Made by a program: the position numbers and the translations under genes. Source: Symploca sp. SIO3C6 (GTDB taxonomy: Bacteria > Cyanobacteriota > Cyanobacteriia > Cyanobacteriales > Coleofasciculaceae). From it: a DNA stretch of 64,000 bases. Location: positions 119,727-183,726 of the forward strand of contig JAAHHJ010000005.1 in the NCBI GenBank assembly GCA_010692425.1. The letters are read 5' to 3'. The stretch's first letter is position 1; the number at the start of each line of letters is the position of its first letter. The notes under the pieces were generated by a model. The model did no database searches and was not told the DNA's origin. It was given only the letters and a program-made list of their open reading frames with translations. Shown piece after piece: positions 39,579 through 48,750 of the stretch.

Positions 39579-39650
39579 CTGGGGTGCTAGGATTCGAACC
39601 TAGGAATGGCGGGACCAAAACCCGCTGCCTTACCGCTTGGCTACACCCCA
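39579..39650 (-). tRNA. tRNA-Gln (anticodon UUG)
   Basis: On the minus strand a 72-base cloverleaf starts TGGGGTGTAGCCAAGCGGTA. The acceptor stem TGGGGTG/CACCCCA is perfect; the anticodon loop in GCGGGTTTTGGTCCCGC gives TTG; the T arm is CCTAGGTTCGAATCCTAGC. The discriminator base is G. CCA is not encoded. This is the usual cyanobacterial tRNA-Gln sequence, used also to make Gln-tRNA through Glu in GatCAB organisms. Confidence 0.97.
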
Positions 39651-39753
39651 TTGGTTTTGCCTTATTTATGTTAACAGTTATTACCGGGGCGGTGTCAAGC
39701 AATTTTAGAATTTTTGTTCATGGTTCAGGGTTCATAGTTCATGGCAATCCATA

Positions 39754-39804
39754 GGCGGCGCTTGTTCCTTCTAATTCTTGAAACAGACATCAGGAAACGC
39801 CGCC
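39754..39804 (-). terminator. Stem-loop downstream of the ycf45-like gene
   Basis: GGCGGCG and CGCCGCC flank a 37-base loop containing a second short pair (TTCCT/AGGAA). It begins 18 bases after the stop codon of the minus-strand Ycf45-like gene. The reverse strand after it is not T-rich, so it may act as a 3' end stabiliser more than as an intrinsic terminator. Confidence 0.45.
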
Positions 39805-39821
39805 CTTTTGTACAGTTGAAA

Positions 39822-41648
39822 TCAAGCTGGATAAATCCGCAAGCGTCGATTGGGTTCATCGCCAAAACTGTCGGATTTTAGACGATAGTGTTCAACTAGT
39901 TCATGCTGCATCTTTCTCACCTTCGGGGAGCGCGGTAGTAACTCCACGGGTTGTCCTTTAGGGATCACAATCTGCTCAACTGCTAAGCGTGCTTCTTCCA
40001 GAGCCTCCATTTCGTCTTCAGTTCCACTTTGGGTAAATAAGCGCAAATCAGCAGCATCAGGTGTACCAAAATCTTCCATGTGTAGTATACGCCGCAGAGC
40101 ACGGGTAATCTGGGGTATGGTGCTAGCTTTAACAGCGTGAATGGGTACATGTCGGGCTTTAGCAACTGAGCGCAGCTTGGATTGACTTTTAACTTGCGAT
40201 CGCAACCCCAAAACTACATCTGCACTATCCATATCTTTTGTCAAGGTTACTGGCAAATTTAGAACCTGGATTACTTGCTCAATTTGATGACGACTAACGC
40301 CGTAAGGATAAACATGCAGAGGCAAATCCTCACCATTGGGCCCAGAAACTTGGCAACCATTGCCTAGTGCCTCCTGCTGACTCCAAGACTGATCCAGCAG
40401 CTGTTCAAAATAATGGTTTTCAGAATATAGTTGGGGTGAGGAGGAGGCACTAGGCAATGGCTTCATCTGTCCAGAGGTTCGCCAGCCCCTTGACTTAGTT
40501 GAGATTTCAGTAGTTGCCTTGCTAAGTAAGCCCCTGCGCTCTGGTGGCGTTGCTACTGGTGCACTGGGGAATTCGCGGGTAATGATCACCTCACCCTTTT
40601 GATCCACTGTCCTGACTTGGGGATTTGGTCTACGCCCCCGCAGCAAATCATCTACAGTCTCAGCTACACTCTCATGTACTACCCAGCGCTGTCGCTCTAG
40701 CATTTCGATGGCAATGTCAAAGGTTGGAGGTGCCTTACGCTCCAAAACTGTTTTTTGAGAACCTCGACGTCTGGCTTCATCATCCCCTAGAGTTACTGCC
40801 TGAATCCCTCCAATCAAATCACATAGAGTAGGATTTTTGATCAAGTTTTCAATACGATTACCGTGGGCAGTACCTACCAGCTGAACCCCTCTTTCAGCAA
40901 TTGTTCGGGCTGCCAGAGCTTCGAGTTCCGTCCCTATTTCATCAATGACGATCACCTCTGGCATATGATTTTCCACTGCCTCAATCATCACCTGATGCTG
41001 TAGTTCCGGACGAGAAACTTGCATCCGTCTGGCTCTACCGATAGCTGGGTGAGGAATATCACCATCACCAGCAATTTCGTTAGAAGTGTCGATAATGACT
41101 ACCCTCTTATGCAGATCATCTGCTAGAACTCTGGCAATTTCACGCAAAGCAGTGGTTTTACCAACACCAGGACGACCTAGCATTAGTATAGACTCTCCTG
41201 TTTCCACCAGATCACGAATCATACTGATGGTGCCAAAGATAGCTCTGCCGACGCGGCAAGTTAAACCAATCACTTCACCATGACGGTTGCGAATAGCGCT
41301 AATCCGGTGTAAAGTGCGCTCAATTCCGGCACGGTTATCGCCGCTAAAGTTTCCCACTCGCTCCACGCAGTAAGTCAACTGTTGATGAGTTACCGTGGTG
41401 TGGGAAAGGTACTCGGCTCGATGGGGGAAGCGTACCTCGGGAAAGCGTCCTAGATCCATGACCACTTCCACTAAAGTGTCTCGCTGTGGGTGTTGCTCCA
41501 ATGCCAAGCGAATTTCTTCTGGCAACATTTCTAGCAACTTGTTGAGGTCATCTGTAATCTTTAATTTGCTTTCCGCTTGAGTGTGAAGCAATTGCTGATT
41601 ATTGGAAAATTGTTGCTCTGAGGAATTGATCTCGTGGGAATTCACCAT
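39822..41648 (-). CDS. Ycf45/SpoIIIAA-like AAA ATPase with C-terminal R3H domain
   Basis: A 608-residue conserved cyanobacterial protein, homologous to algal plastid Ycf45; its cellular role is not established. The AAA/RecA-like core has Walker A ILMLGRPGVGKTTALREIAR (about 153-172), DTSNEIAGDGDIPHPAIGRA, Walker B PEVIVIDEIGTELEA and a following AHGN motif. A linker leads to a second part with SADVVLGLRSQVK and HVPIHAVKASTIPQITRALR. The end, SPKVRKMQHELVEHYRLKSD followed by SFGDEPNRRLRIYP, is an R3H nucleic-acid-binding domain. Start ATG 41648 agrees with the usual N-terminus. Confidence 0.9.
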   Translation of the reverse strand: MVNSHEINSSEQQFSNNQQLLHTQAESKLKITDDLNKLLEMLPEEIRLALEQHPQRDTLVEVVMDLGRFPEVRFPHRAEYLSHTTVTHQQLTYCVERVGNFSGDNRAGIERTLHRISAIRNRHGEVIGLTCRVGRAIFGTISMIRDLVETGESILMLGRPGVGKTTALREIARVLADDLHKRVVIIDTSNEIAGDGDIPHPAIGRARRMQVSRPELQHQVMIEAVENHMPEVIVIDEIGTELEALAARTIAERGVQLVGTAHGNRIENLIKNPTLCDLIGGIQAVTLGDDEARRRGSQKTVLERKAPPTFDIAIEMLERQRWVVHESVAETVDDLLRGRRPNPQVRTVDQKGEVIITREFPSAPVATPPERRGLLSKATTEISTKSRGWRTSGQMKPLPSASSSPQLYSENHYFEQLLDQSWSQQEALGNGCQVSGPNGEDLPLHVYPYGVSRHQIEQVIQVLNLPVTLTKDMDSADVVLGLRSQVKSQSKLRSVAKARHVPIHAVKASTIPQITRALRRILHMEDFGTPDAADLRLFTQSGTEDEMEALEEARLAVEQIVIPKGQPVELLPRSPKVRKMQHELVEHYRLKSDSFGDEPNRRLRIYPA

Positions 41649-41725
41649 ATGCTAGTGTCAAAGACAGCGTGCGCTGTTCTTATCGGTGGGCTGGTTAAAA
41701 TCTGTAGTTAGCAAATCTTGGTTGA

Positions 41726-42901
41726 TTACTCAGGTATAGTTGGCGGCAAGTTTTTAGTTAACTTGAGCTGAGACACTAAACCATGAGCACTTGCCACGGC
41801 CTCCCAAAGAAGATGAGGGAACTCTTCTAGGTTTCTACACACAGAGTTTGGAGATAATGCCCGATTGGTATCTAGTGCTTCCCCATTGGCTGGTTCTAAT
41901 TTTTCTAAAATTGGCGATAGTAGAACACGGGCATAGCTTCCATAAGCTACCCCAGCAATGTATAATTTTTGTTCGTGCATTGAGGGTTTAAAATGGGAGT
42001 TTTCTAAGCCAACATGATTGAGTAGTCCCGCTGCTATTAGTTTGCTAACGGTGTAGTTGTTGGTTCCGCCAGCGAGCTGTACGTATCCCGGCAGTCTAGC
42101 CTTGAGAACTTTTTGAGAAAGCTTGACGGCAGCATTAGTGGCACCCTTGCCGATGTCACCGCTCATAGGGCGTCCATCCATTTGCCAGACCAATGGACAT
42201 GGCAGAGGTGCAATAAATTTGTAGATTGCCTGTAGGTAATCAATCAGACCGTCACTATCCGGACAGCTGATTGCTATAAGTTTAAGCTGATCTACATAAG
42301 GAGCGATCGCCTTCCAGAGCCGTTGAAAATCTTGGAGATTACCAACTTTCGTGTGGATTTCTAGAGCGTCAACCCCAGCCTTCACAATTAGACCAGTGAT
42401 TGCTGTCGGTGCCGATACGTAGGAGCGAGTGTAGATGAGCTGAGAGGGACAAACAGGCAAACAGCGACCACAGCCGTAGCAGCTAGAGTCGATTACTCCA
42501 GAAAAACCATCAGCGGTATTCTGAAAAACAATTGCCTGTGCTGGACAAATGTTTTCGCAAGGACGAGGACATGCCCTCGGACATAAGTCAGGGTCAAATC
42601 CAGCCTTACGAAAATGCGGGTCTTCACCATCATTCAAGCTCGCCATCAGCCATGGTCTGCATCGGAATCCAAAGCCTCGTGCTTGGGCAACGCTTGCTAG
42701 ATTAGTGGCAACCTTGAGGGCTTCTTGAGCTGCGGCAATTACTACCGGGTCAGCTGCAAGATCAATGCAATCAGCTCCAGCGAGAGTGTAGGCCAAGGTA
42801 AGATTCCGAACAGCAGGGAGGTTTTGGAAGCTGGCTCCGCAGATTAGCTTAAACCAGTTACCCTCCCTTAAAGAAAGTGAGGGATAGTACAGTTTAGTCA
42901 C
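41726..42901 (-). CDS. ldpA: Light-dependent period protein LdpA (iron-sulfur circadian input)
   Basis: Iron-sulfur protein reported in Synechococcus to sense redox/light for the Kai clock. The 391 residues begin MTKLYYPSLSLREGNWFKLI and contain CGASFQNLPAVRNLTLAYTL, the family N-terminus. Two ferredoxin-type cluster motifs are present: CPRACPRPCENICPAQAI and CYGCGRCLPVCPSQLI, enough for two 4Fe-4S clusters. The C-terminal barrel-like region includes VQLAGGTNNYTVSKLIAAGL. It is 77 bases upstream of the ycf45-like gene and may be co-transcribed with it. Confidence 0.92.
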   Translation of the reverse strand: MTKLYYPSLSLREGNWFKLICGASFQNLPAVRNLTLAYTLAGADCIDLAADPVVIAAAQEALKVATNLASVAQARGFGFRCRPWLMASLNDGEDPHFRKAGFDPDLCPRACPRPCENICPAQAIVFQNTADGFSGVIDSSCYGCGRCLPVCPSQLIYTRSYVSAPTAITGLIVKAGVDALEIHTKVGNLQDFQRLWKAIAPYVDQLKLIAISCPDSDGLIDYLQAIYKFIAPLPCPLVWQMDGRPMSGDIGKGATNAAVKLSQKVLKARLPGYVQLAGGTNNYTVSKLIAAGLLNHVGLENSHFKPSMHEQKLYIAGVAYGSYARVLLSPILEKLEPANGEALDTNRALSPNSVCRNLEEFPHLLWEAVASAHGLVSQLKLTKNLPPTIPE

Positions 42902-43129
42902 CCCTATATGCTAATGCGTTGCTTGAAAAATTGGGAGATGAAATTCAGTGTAGCGAGAGATGGTCACTTAAGGTAGCGGGATCGCTCACCCAGAGGTAAA
43001 AGTAGCCGACTTTAACTGAGAGTGTTGCTAAGCTCTGACATAACTCATTTTTTTGTCCCTAAATGCAGATGTAGCGTTTTGCACTCTAGGATTAACTCTA
43101 AATCTAGTGGTAACAATCTTGACAGAGCC
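42902..43129. other. Spacer upstream of ldpA
   Basis: About 230 bases between the ldpA start and the terminator of the VWA operon. No reading frame or RNA gene is supported. It should contain the ldpA promoter, but no clear consensus boxes were recognised. Confidence 0.4.
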
Positions 43130-43162
43130 ATCTAAAACAAAAGCGAGGATTATACTCCTCGC
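43130..43162 (-). terminator. Intrinsic terminator of the VWA/kinase operon
   Basis: On the minus strand GCGAGGA and TCCTCGC form a perfect 7-bp stem with a 6-base loop, followed by TTTTGTTTT. It lies 90 bases after the VWA gene stop, ending the five-gene signalling operon. Confidence 0.85.
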
Positions 43163-43252
43163 CTACGATGAATTTTTTATGAAGATTACCTTGGCATTTC
43201 CATTTCCCATTCCCTAGGGAGCAGTCAGTGATAACAGCGGCTATTTAGGCAT

Positions 43253-43870
43253 CTAGTCTTTGACAGCATTTAGCAGTACTTCTGCTAAAGTCATATTTTC
43301 CATATCCTCTAGGGTGACTGTGTCAACTATGTCAAACTTAGCTCCAGCACCTTGAAGTTCATCATCAAGGGCTTTCAAAAAGCGAGTTGCTAGGGCATCT
43401 TTACCTACTTGAATTAGTGAAATTACTAGCTCTTCATCAGTATCTATCTGACGAGATGCCTCGATAATTACTTTCATGACCGCTTTACGGTCATCAGGTT
43501 CACCATCTGTAACTACCAAAATAGTTTCGCCATTGGTCTTGGTTTCTCCAGCTGCCTTGCGCCGAAGGTAATCATCCGTAGCATCCTTGAGTACAGCTGC
43601 TAAGTCTGTGCGACCCATGGGGTCATTTTCTTGAAAAACCTGGGAAACCTTATCTGAGGTTACATTGTCGTAGCGTTTAAAGCGACTAGAAAACAGGTAA
43701 ACTGTGATCCCATCTGGGTCTAGCTGTTCACATTTCCTAGCCACCGCCAGCGTTGACTCTTGCACAGTCTCCCATCGGCTTTTGCCACCCGTTTGGTCTT
43801 GGGCTGACATGCTGCCACTTTTGTCAATAACTAACGTATAATCCCGGTCTTCCACTACAGAACCTTCCAC
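43253..43870 (-). CDS. VWA-domain protein (TerY-like)
   Basis: A 205-residue protein made almost entirely of one von Willebrand factor A domain. The MIDAS is intact: DKSGSMSAQDQ (DxSxS), the Thr in GRTDLAAVLKDA, and VTDGEPDD. This size and pattern resemble TerY-type VWA proteins, which accompany kinases and phosphatases in stress or tellurite-type modules. Start is GTG 43870 with GGAGGT upstream. It is the last gene of the operon NB-ARC, kinase-WD40, 60-residue and 150-residue proteins, separated from the latter by 253 bases; it could be an effector or adaptor phosphorylated by the kinase (inference). Confidence 0.85.
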   Translation of the reverse strand: MEGSVVEDRDYTLVIDKSGSMSAQDQTGGKSRWETVQESTLAVARKCEQLDPDGITVYLFSSRFKRYDNVTSDKVSQVFQENDPMGRTDLAAVLKDATDDYLRRKAAGETKTNGETILVVTDGEPDDRKAVMKVIIEASRQIDTDEELVISLIQVGKDALATRFLKALDDELQGAGAKFDIVDTVTLEDMENMTLAEVLLNAVKD

Positions 43871-44123
43871 AAAGGAATGACCTCCTTAACTCTCAATTCT
43901 TTCTGCTTCCAGCTTAGGCGACTAGCCCCAAAAAACTCTAAATTTTAATACGATAATCACAAAGCTAAATTTTATTAACAGACAGGCACTCGGTTCCTGC
44001 TACTGGCTAGCTAGTTACCTTTTGTATGTATCAGTGCAATCTAGCCTTGTCTAATTTAAAAATTAGGTATTGAAAAGTTGATAATCTGTTTTTATTTTAA
44101 TTCTTGGCTTCCATTTTGCCCCT

Positions 44124-44576
44124 CTATGAGGAGCTTTTCCCTAAAGCTTGCAGATAATCGATTGCTGCCTCTAACTTGGTGGGATAGTTATAAGCAAATT
44201 CTTCAAACCAAAGACCCTCTTGGGAACTTACATCTAAGCTTTTAAGCCACTGCTTCGCTGGTTGAATTAGTGCCTCCCTTTGCTTGATTATTCTCTGTTC
44301 TTCTGTTCGCTTTTTTTCCCTTTGATACTGCTCTGTTTTTAGTTGCTCAACTCGATCAATTTCCTCAAACTCAGCTTGTAGTTCTACCAATAATTTATCC
44401 TCAACAGAGCTACCAAAACTTCTGCCGCGATCATGAGTTTGGGAAGTGGTGGTTTGGGGTACTGTTGAGTGCAATTGTTCCTGTTCAGGCAGAGGCTTTG
44501 GTATGGGTCGTTGAGCTTGCTCTTTTCCTTTATACTCAGCGGAGATCTGAGTTAGTAATTCATCTATAGATTCCAT
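44124..44576 (-). CDS. Conserved-type hypothetical protein with a coiled coil
   Basis: A 150-residue protein of unknown function. It starts MESIDELLTQISAEYKGKEQ, then has a Pro/Gln/Thr-rich linker. From about residue 60 to 105 a charged, heptad-like coiled coil follows (VELQAEFEEIDRVEQLKTEQ YQREKKRTEEQ). The C-terminal part (AKQWLKSLDVSSQEGLWFEE) ends in a helical block. It is downstream of the kinase-WD40 gene and its ATG overlaps the stop of the 60-residue gene (TAATG), which suggests coupled translation and a common role. Confidence 0.75.
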   Translation of the reverse strand: MESIDELLTQISAEYKGKEQAQRPIPKPLPEQEQLHSTVPQTTTSQTHDRGRSFGSSVEDKLLVELQAEFEEIDRVEQLKTEQYQREKKRTEEQRIIKQREALIQPAKQWLKSLDVSSQEGLWFEEFAYNYPTKLEAAIDYLQALGKSSS

Positions 44577-44758
44577 TAGTTTAACCCCCTATTCAAAATA
44601 TAACAGTTCTCAATTTTTAACAGGGAACAGAGAATAGGTAAGAAAATTAAATGTACTTCGGCTATTCGAGAAATGCTATAGGTAGTTTCAACATTGGCAC
44701 TATTACAAGATTGACACTCCCACGGCTTAAAGCGCTTGGGATTCTTCATTCCTAACAT
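44576..44758 (-). CDS. 60-residue small protein in the kinase operon
   Basis: A short frame starting MLGMKNPKRFKPWECQSCNS 12 bases after the kinase-WD40 stop and ending in TAATG overlap with the next gene. That tight placement, rather than a motif, supports it. One CxxC pair (CQSC) and two later cysteines (LCSLL, NCY) might bind a metal, with a hydrophobic stretch (VHLIFLPILCSLL) between them. Function unknown. A start at the second Met (44749) is possible. Confidence 0.6.
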   Translation of the reverse strand: MLGMKNPKRFKPWECQSCNSANVETTYSISRIAEVHLIFLPILCSLLKIENCYILNRGLN

Positions 44759-44770
44759 AAATTCAGTATT

Positions 44771-46630
44771 CTAGGAAATTATCTGCCAAACCTTAATTGT
44801 ATTATCATCGCTACCGCTGATCAGGATACTTCCATCAGTACTAAAAGCGAGAGACTGAACTGGTTTATAATGCCGAGAAAGATTAAATAGCCGTTGAGCT
44901 GAAGGCAAATTCCACAAATCGATGCTTCTACCACTGCTACTAGCAAGAGTTCGACTATCTGGACTAAAGGCAACAGACACACTTCCATTCTGCTGAGTTG
45001 AAAAAGTGTGTAGCCGTTTGCCTGTACGGGGATTCCAAATCTCAATCATTCTGTTACTGCCGCTAGCGAGAATTTGACCATCAGGGCTAAAGGCAACGGA
45101 GGTAATTGCCCCTGCGGGAGTTGAAAAGTGACGCAGCCGTTTGCCACTGTAGGGACTCCACAACTCAAGGGTACCGTCCAAACCGCCAATAACGCAGCTT
45201 TTGCCATCAGGGCTGAAGTTTACTAATCGAGCTGATTTTGAATGTCCGACTAAAGTCCCAATTACTTTGCCAGTAAGCACAGCCCAGAATTTGATTTCTA
45301 AGCCACTACTACTAATGAGGGTTTTACCATTAGGATTAAAGTTTAGCGATCGCACTATACCTTTTGTAACTCTTAAGGTATGTAGCAAGTCTCCAGTAGG
45401 CAATGCCCAAAACTTGATCGTCATATCTTCACTACTACTAGCAAGAGTTTGGCCATCTGGGGAAATGGCAATGCAATTAACCCGTTTCCGATGCCCTATC
45501 AAGGTGCGCTGCAATTCTCCACTAGGTAGCGCCCAGAGTTTGATCGTTTTGTCATAACTACCACTGGCAAAAGTACGACCATCTGGACTAATAGCAATGG
45601 ATTTAACTGAGTCTGAATGTCCAGACAGAGTGCGGCGCAATTTCGCCTTGTGCCAGGAGAGGGGCTGATTTTTTTTGGGGATTAATCCCGAAATCAAGGT
45701 TAACAATTGATTTGGCTTGGGATTAACTTGAGTTGGAAGCAAGTTCCTCTGGCTCAATAGAGGATCAGGGTGTGTCGTTACTGAGGGAGAGGTAATTTCT
45801 TCTAGAGAGCGCAAAATGACCTGTGATGTTTGAGGTCTCCTGCCTGGAAAAGGTGCCATCAGGTAATCAATTAGATCAGCAAACTTTGGGGAAATCTGCG
45901 GAGCACTATCGTGCCAATACAATTTACCAGTTCGCGGGTTTTTATTAAAATCTATCGGGCGTTTACCTGTTAATAAATAGACGAAAGTACGCCCGAGAGC
46001 AAAGAAATCAGATTGGGCTACGGCTTGCCCTTCGGCTTGCTCAGGTGGTGTGAAACCAGCTGAAATAATCACCGTACCTGTAAGATTAGCTTTTTGTCTA
46101 TACAAGTAGGTTTCTGTAACTTCTCGTACTGCGCCAAAATCAATTAACACTAGCTGTCCGTTAGGTCTGAGCATGATATTTGATGGTTTGATATCTCGGT
46201 GGATTAACTCCTGTTGATGAAGTTGAGCTAAGATATCTGCTAGTTGCTCTAACCAAGCGATCGCTAGTTCCTCGCTCAGGGGTTGATTGCCTGGAGTTGC
46301 CAGCCACTGTTTAAGATTTTTACCCTCAATTTTCTCCATCAATAGGCAGTGTATGGTATTACCTCCAGGATCAAGGTAATTGAAATATCCATCCCTTTCC
46401 ACTCTCGGGATACCAGGATGCTCCAGCCGACTCAAGACAGTTGCTTCTCGCAAAAACAGAACAACTGATTTTTTTTGTCTTTCTGGAGACTGGAAAGATT
46501 CGACATTCAAGACTTTTAGGACTTTGAGGGTGCCGCCCTCGTCAACCTCAAAAGTTTGACCAAATCCACCTTTACCTAATTTACGAATAACCCGATAGCG
46601 GTTTTGAATTAACATACCTGGATAAATCAT
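44771..46630 (-). CDS. Ser/Thr protein kinase with seven WD40 repeats
   Basis: A 619-residue Hanks-type kinase fused to a beta-propeller. Kinase domain (about 11-275): glycine loop LGKGGFGQTFEV, Lys in LKVLKVL, catalytic loop LIHRDIKPSNIML, IDFGAVRE, and PPEQ in place of APE. After a linker, seven WD40 units run to the end (e.g. GHSDSVKSIAISPDGRTFAS, TIKLWALPSGEL; last TIKVWQIIS), enough for one full propeller. No transmembrane segment. The start ATG overlaps the stop of the NB-ARC gene (ATGA), so the STAND protein and kinase are made together. The propeller probably binds a partner, perhaps from this operon (inference). Confidence 0.93.
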   Translation of the reverse strand: MIYPGMLIQNRYRVIRKLGKGGFGQTFEVDEGGTLKVLKVLNVESFQSPERQKKSVVLFLREATVLSRLEHPGIPRVERDGYFNYLDPGGNTIHCLLMEKIEGKNLKQWLATPGNQPLSEELAIAWLEQLADILAQLHQQELIHRDIKPSNIMLRPNGQLVLIDFGAVREVTETYLYRQKANLTGTVIISAGFTPPEQAEGQAVAQSDFFALGRTFVYLLTGKRPIDFNKNPRTGKLYWHDSAPQISPKFADLIDYLMAPFPGRRPQTSQVILRSLEEITSPSVTTHPDPLLSQRNLLPTQVNPKPNQLLTLISGLIPKKNQPLSWHKAKLRRTLSGHSDSVKSIAISPDGRTFASGSYDKTIKLWALPSGELQRTLIGHRKRVNCIAISPDGQTLASSSEDMTIKFWALPTGDLLHTLRVTKGIVRSLNFNPNGKTLISSSGLEIKFWAVLTGKVIGTLVGHSKSARLVNFSPDGKSCVIGGLDGTLELWSPYSGKRLRHFSTPAGAITSVAFSPDGQILASGSNRMIEIWNPRTGKRLHTFSTQQNGSVSVAFSPDSRTLASSSGRSIDLWNLPSAQRLFNLSRHYKPVQSLAFSTDGSILISGSDDNTIKVWQIIS

Positions 46631-48255
46631 GGCTGCTGTAATTTGTTTTCAGTCATGTTGAGTAGATTGAGGATGTTAATCTGGGCATATCCTACTATTG
46701 GTGGTGACTTGTCTTTTAGCATTGATAAAATCTCCTTAAGCTGTACAACCAGATCTGAACTTTTTAACTTTACATAGAGCTTTTCGATAACTGGTTCTAG
46801 TATCCGGCGAATTTGGATAGCTTTAAGTTCATCATCTTCTTGTTCATTAAGCAAGGCATGACTTCTTAAGAGTAATAATTTAACTAGCGACTTAGTTTTA
46901 ACAACTGTCCTAATTTCTTTACACACTTGCTCAATAAATTGATTGGTAAGATACTTCATCACCACAGGTTGTAAAGTAAAAACGACCTCCTCAACTTCTT
47001 GAATAGATTTTTTGTCAAGTAATGAGCGCCTTTGTAAAGATGTTAAGGCAACTATTAATTGAGATGAAGATACCCCTGAAAACTGCATATTGGCTTTGAG
47101 TTCAGGTATGGAAATCGGGTAATTCTCAAGAGCTAACCAATAGATAATTTCTACTTCCAGAGCCGACAACCGCTGAAACTGTTCACTCAAAAGATTATTC
47201 AGAACATCATTAACTACTAAGGTGCTCTGGTCGATAAATTGATAGATATCGCCATTAAAAACCTCTTTAATGGTACTGGCAACTATTTTTAGAGCTGAAG
47301 GGTTGCCCCTGTAGAGTTGAATCAATTCTTCCGAGCCTCGTTTTAGATTTGAGAAACCTTTAGTTTGCAAGATTTTTGTAGCATCTTCATAACCTAATCC
47401 TCTCAGTTTTAGTTCTCTAACAGGTAGAGTTGTTCCTGCCAAAGAAGAAATTTCAGTGGGTTTTTCCCGCGTCGTCAACACTAAGCAACTTTGATGTCGC
47501 TCTTCTCCAACTCGTTGGATCAGCTTCCCATAACCCTGATAACCTCCTCGGTATTGTCCAGCTAGTTCACCACCGCGCATAACTGTCTCGAAATCGTCGA
47601 GTAGTAGCAAACAGCGATGTTCTCGTAGATGCCCTAGCAATCTTGATACTCCACTATCTAAGCTTTCAGATAAATCCGTTTCCCGCCCATTGGATAAAAA
47701 TTCAATCATATCTGATATAAATTCTTGTAAGGGGGGAGCATTGCGCAGCGATCGCCAAATCAAGTACTCAAAGTGTTCCTTTACCTGCTCTGCCAGTTTT
47801 AGGGCAAGGGCTGTTTTGCCAATTCCTCCCATGCCAAACAGCGCCACTAGGCGACAGTCTTCTTTAGTAATCCATTGTTCTAGCTGCTCTAGTTCTGCAC
47901 TGCGACCATAAAAAACTGAGATATCTATTGCATCTCCCCAATCTGTGCGGGTATTATGGTCTAACTGGGTGCGGCGATCAACCACCTCTTGCCAGTTGAG
48001 TCCCAAAATTTGGCAGAAAGCTTTGAAAGCAGCAGCACTAATAGCTTGCCTGCCTGCCAAAAATCTTTTCCAAGTTCCTTCTGAGACACCGTCAGCATAA
48101 GGTCCCCCAGGCTGCCAATTTTTCTCAGGCTCTACAATCTTGCTTGCCTCAACAAAACAGGTGTCGTCGTCATTGATACTCCAACCCCACCCCTTTTCAT
48201 TTCTAGCTTGCCTAATTTTGACGATTCCTAGCCTAGAAGCTTTGAGAGAAGGCAC
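46627..48255 (-). CDS. NB-ARC STAND ATPase with an N-terminal helix-turn-helix-like domain
   Basis: A 542-residue switch ATPase. GTG 48255 (VPSLKASRLGIVKIRQARNE) is preferred over ATG 48303 because this is the usual family N-terminus and AGGGTG precedes it. The first ~110 residues form a small domain ending FKAFCQILGLNWQEVVDR, seen on cyanobacterial NB-ARC proteins. The NB-ARC part has FYGRSAELEQLEQWI, P-loop LFGMGGIGKTALALKLAEQV, Walker B RCLLLLDDFETVM and LVLTTREKP (sensor). A winged-helix-like region follows; no WD40 or TPR repeats are attached. Its partner kinase carries the WD40 repeats instead and overlaps its stop. Role: signalling, possibly defence (inference). Confidence 0.88.
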   Translation of the reverse strand: MPSLKASRLGIVKIRQARNEKGWGWSINDDDTCFVEASKIVEPEKNWQPGGPYADGVSEGTWKRFLAGRQAISAAAFKAFCQILGLNWQEVVDRRTQLDHNTRTDWGDAIDISVFYGRSAELEQLEQWITKEDCRLVALFGMGGIGKTALALKLAEQVKEHFEYLIWRSLRNAPPLQEFISDMIEFLSNGRETDLSESLDSGVSRLLGHLREHRCLLLLDDFETVMRGGELAGQYRGGYQGYGKLIQRVGEERHQSCLVLTTREKPTEISSLAGTTLPVRELKLRGLGYEDATKILQTKGFSNLKRGSEELIQLYRGNPSALKIVASTIKEVFNGDIYQFIDQSTLVVNDVLNNLLSEQFQRLSALEVEIIYWLALENYPISIPELKANMQFSGVSSSQLIVALTSLQRRSLLDKKSIQEVEEVVFTLQPVVMKYLTNQFIEQVCKEIRTVVKTKSLVKLLLLRSHALLNEQEDDELKAIQIRRILEPVIEKLYVKLKSSDLVVQLKEILSMLKDKSPPIVGYAQINILNLLNMTENKLQQP

Positions 48256-48483
48256 TTTACACCCTAGTTTTATAATTGTCAAGATCAATTTTAGAACAGC
48301 CATTAGCCTAGGCTCTTAATGATCCTAAGCTGATCTGGCAAAATCTAAGCATATCAATGATTTTGAAATAGTGGGGAGTTAGTCATGAAATCATGGCAAA
48401 CAACAACTAACAACCACTAAGCAGCACCAAGGACTTCCGACTTGAGACTGTTGAGTTTCATTTTTTTTTTAGGAGGGTTCAAG

Positions 48484-48750
48484 ATGCAAGATATTGTCGA
48501 GTGTCCAAATTGCGGTAAAAAATCAGTAGTAAAGCGTGGTGATAACCTTTACGAGTGCTTAGCCTGTGATTTTAAGCGGGATTTCTCTAAGCAGCCTGAA
48601 CGTAAACCAGAAGCAACACTCTTCTTCTGGCCAACTGCTCTTGCTGCCATTATCGCCTTCTTCATCTTGCAGGTGGCGAAAAATGCGGCTTATAACAATC
48701 CGAGCCTTGAGTACCAATCATCTACTCCCACACAAGTCTTCACAGAATAA
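48484..48750 (+). CDS. Small zinc-ribbon membrane protein
   Basis: An 88-residue protein. ATG 48484 follows AGGAGGGTTCAAG, a strong ribosome-binding site, so the longer frame from 48442 is rejected. The N-terminus IVECPNCGKKSVVKRGDNLY followed by ECLACDF is a two-CxxC zinc ribbon (about 6-30). A single membrane span (TALAAIIAFFILQVA, about 49-63) follows, with a short polar tail. It is divergent from the NB-ARC operon; function unknown. Confidence 0.8.
   Translation: MQDIVECPNCGKKSVVKRGDNLYECLACDFKRDFSKQPERKPEATLFFWPTALAAIIAFFILQVAKNAAYNNPSLEYQSSTPTQVFTE

Noticed and set aside
39539..39754. Plus-strand 71-codon frame over the tRNA-Gln gene
   Set aside because: It translates through a well-formed tRNA on the opposite strand and has no coding features.
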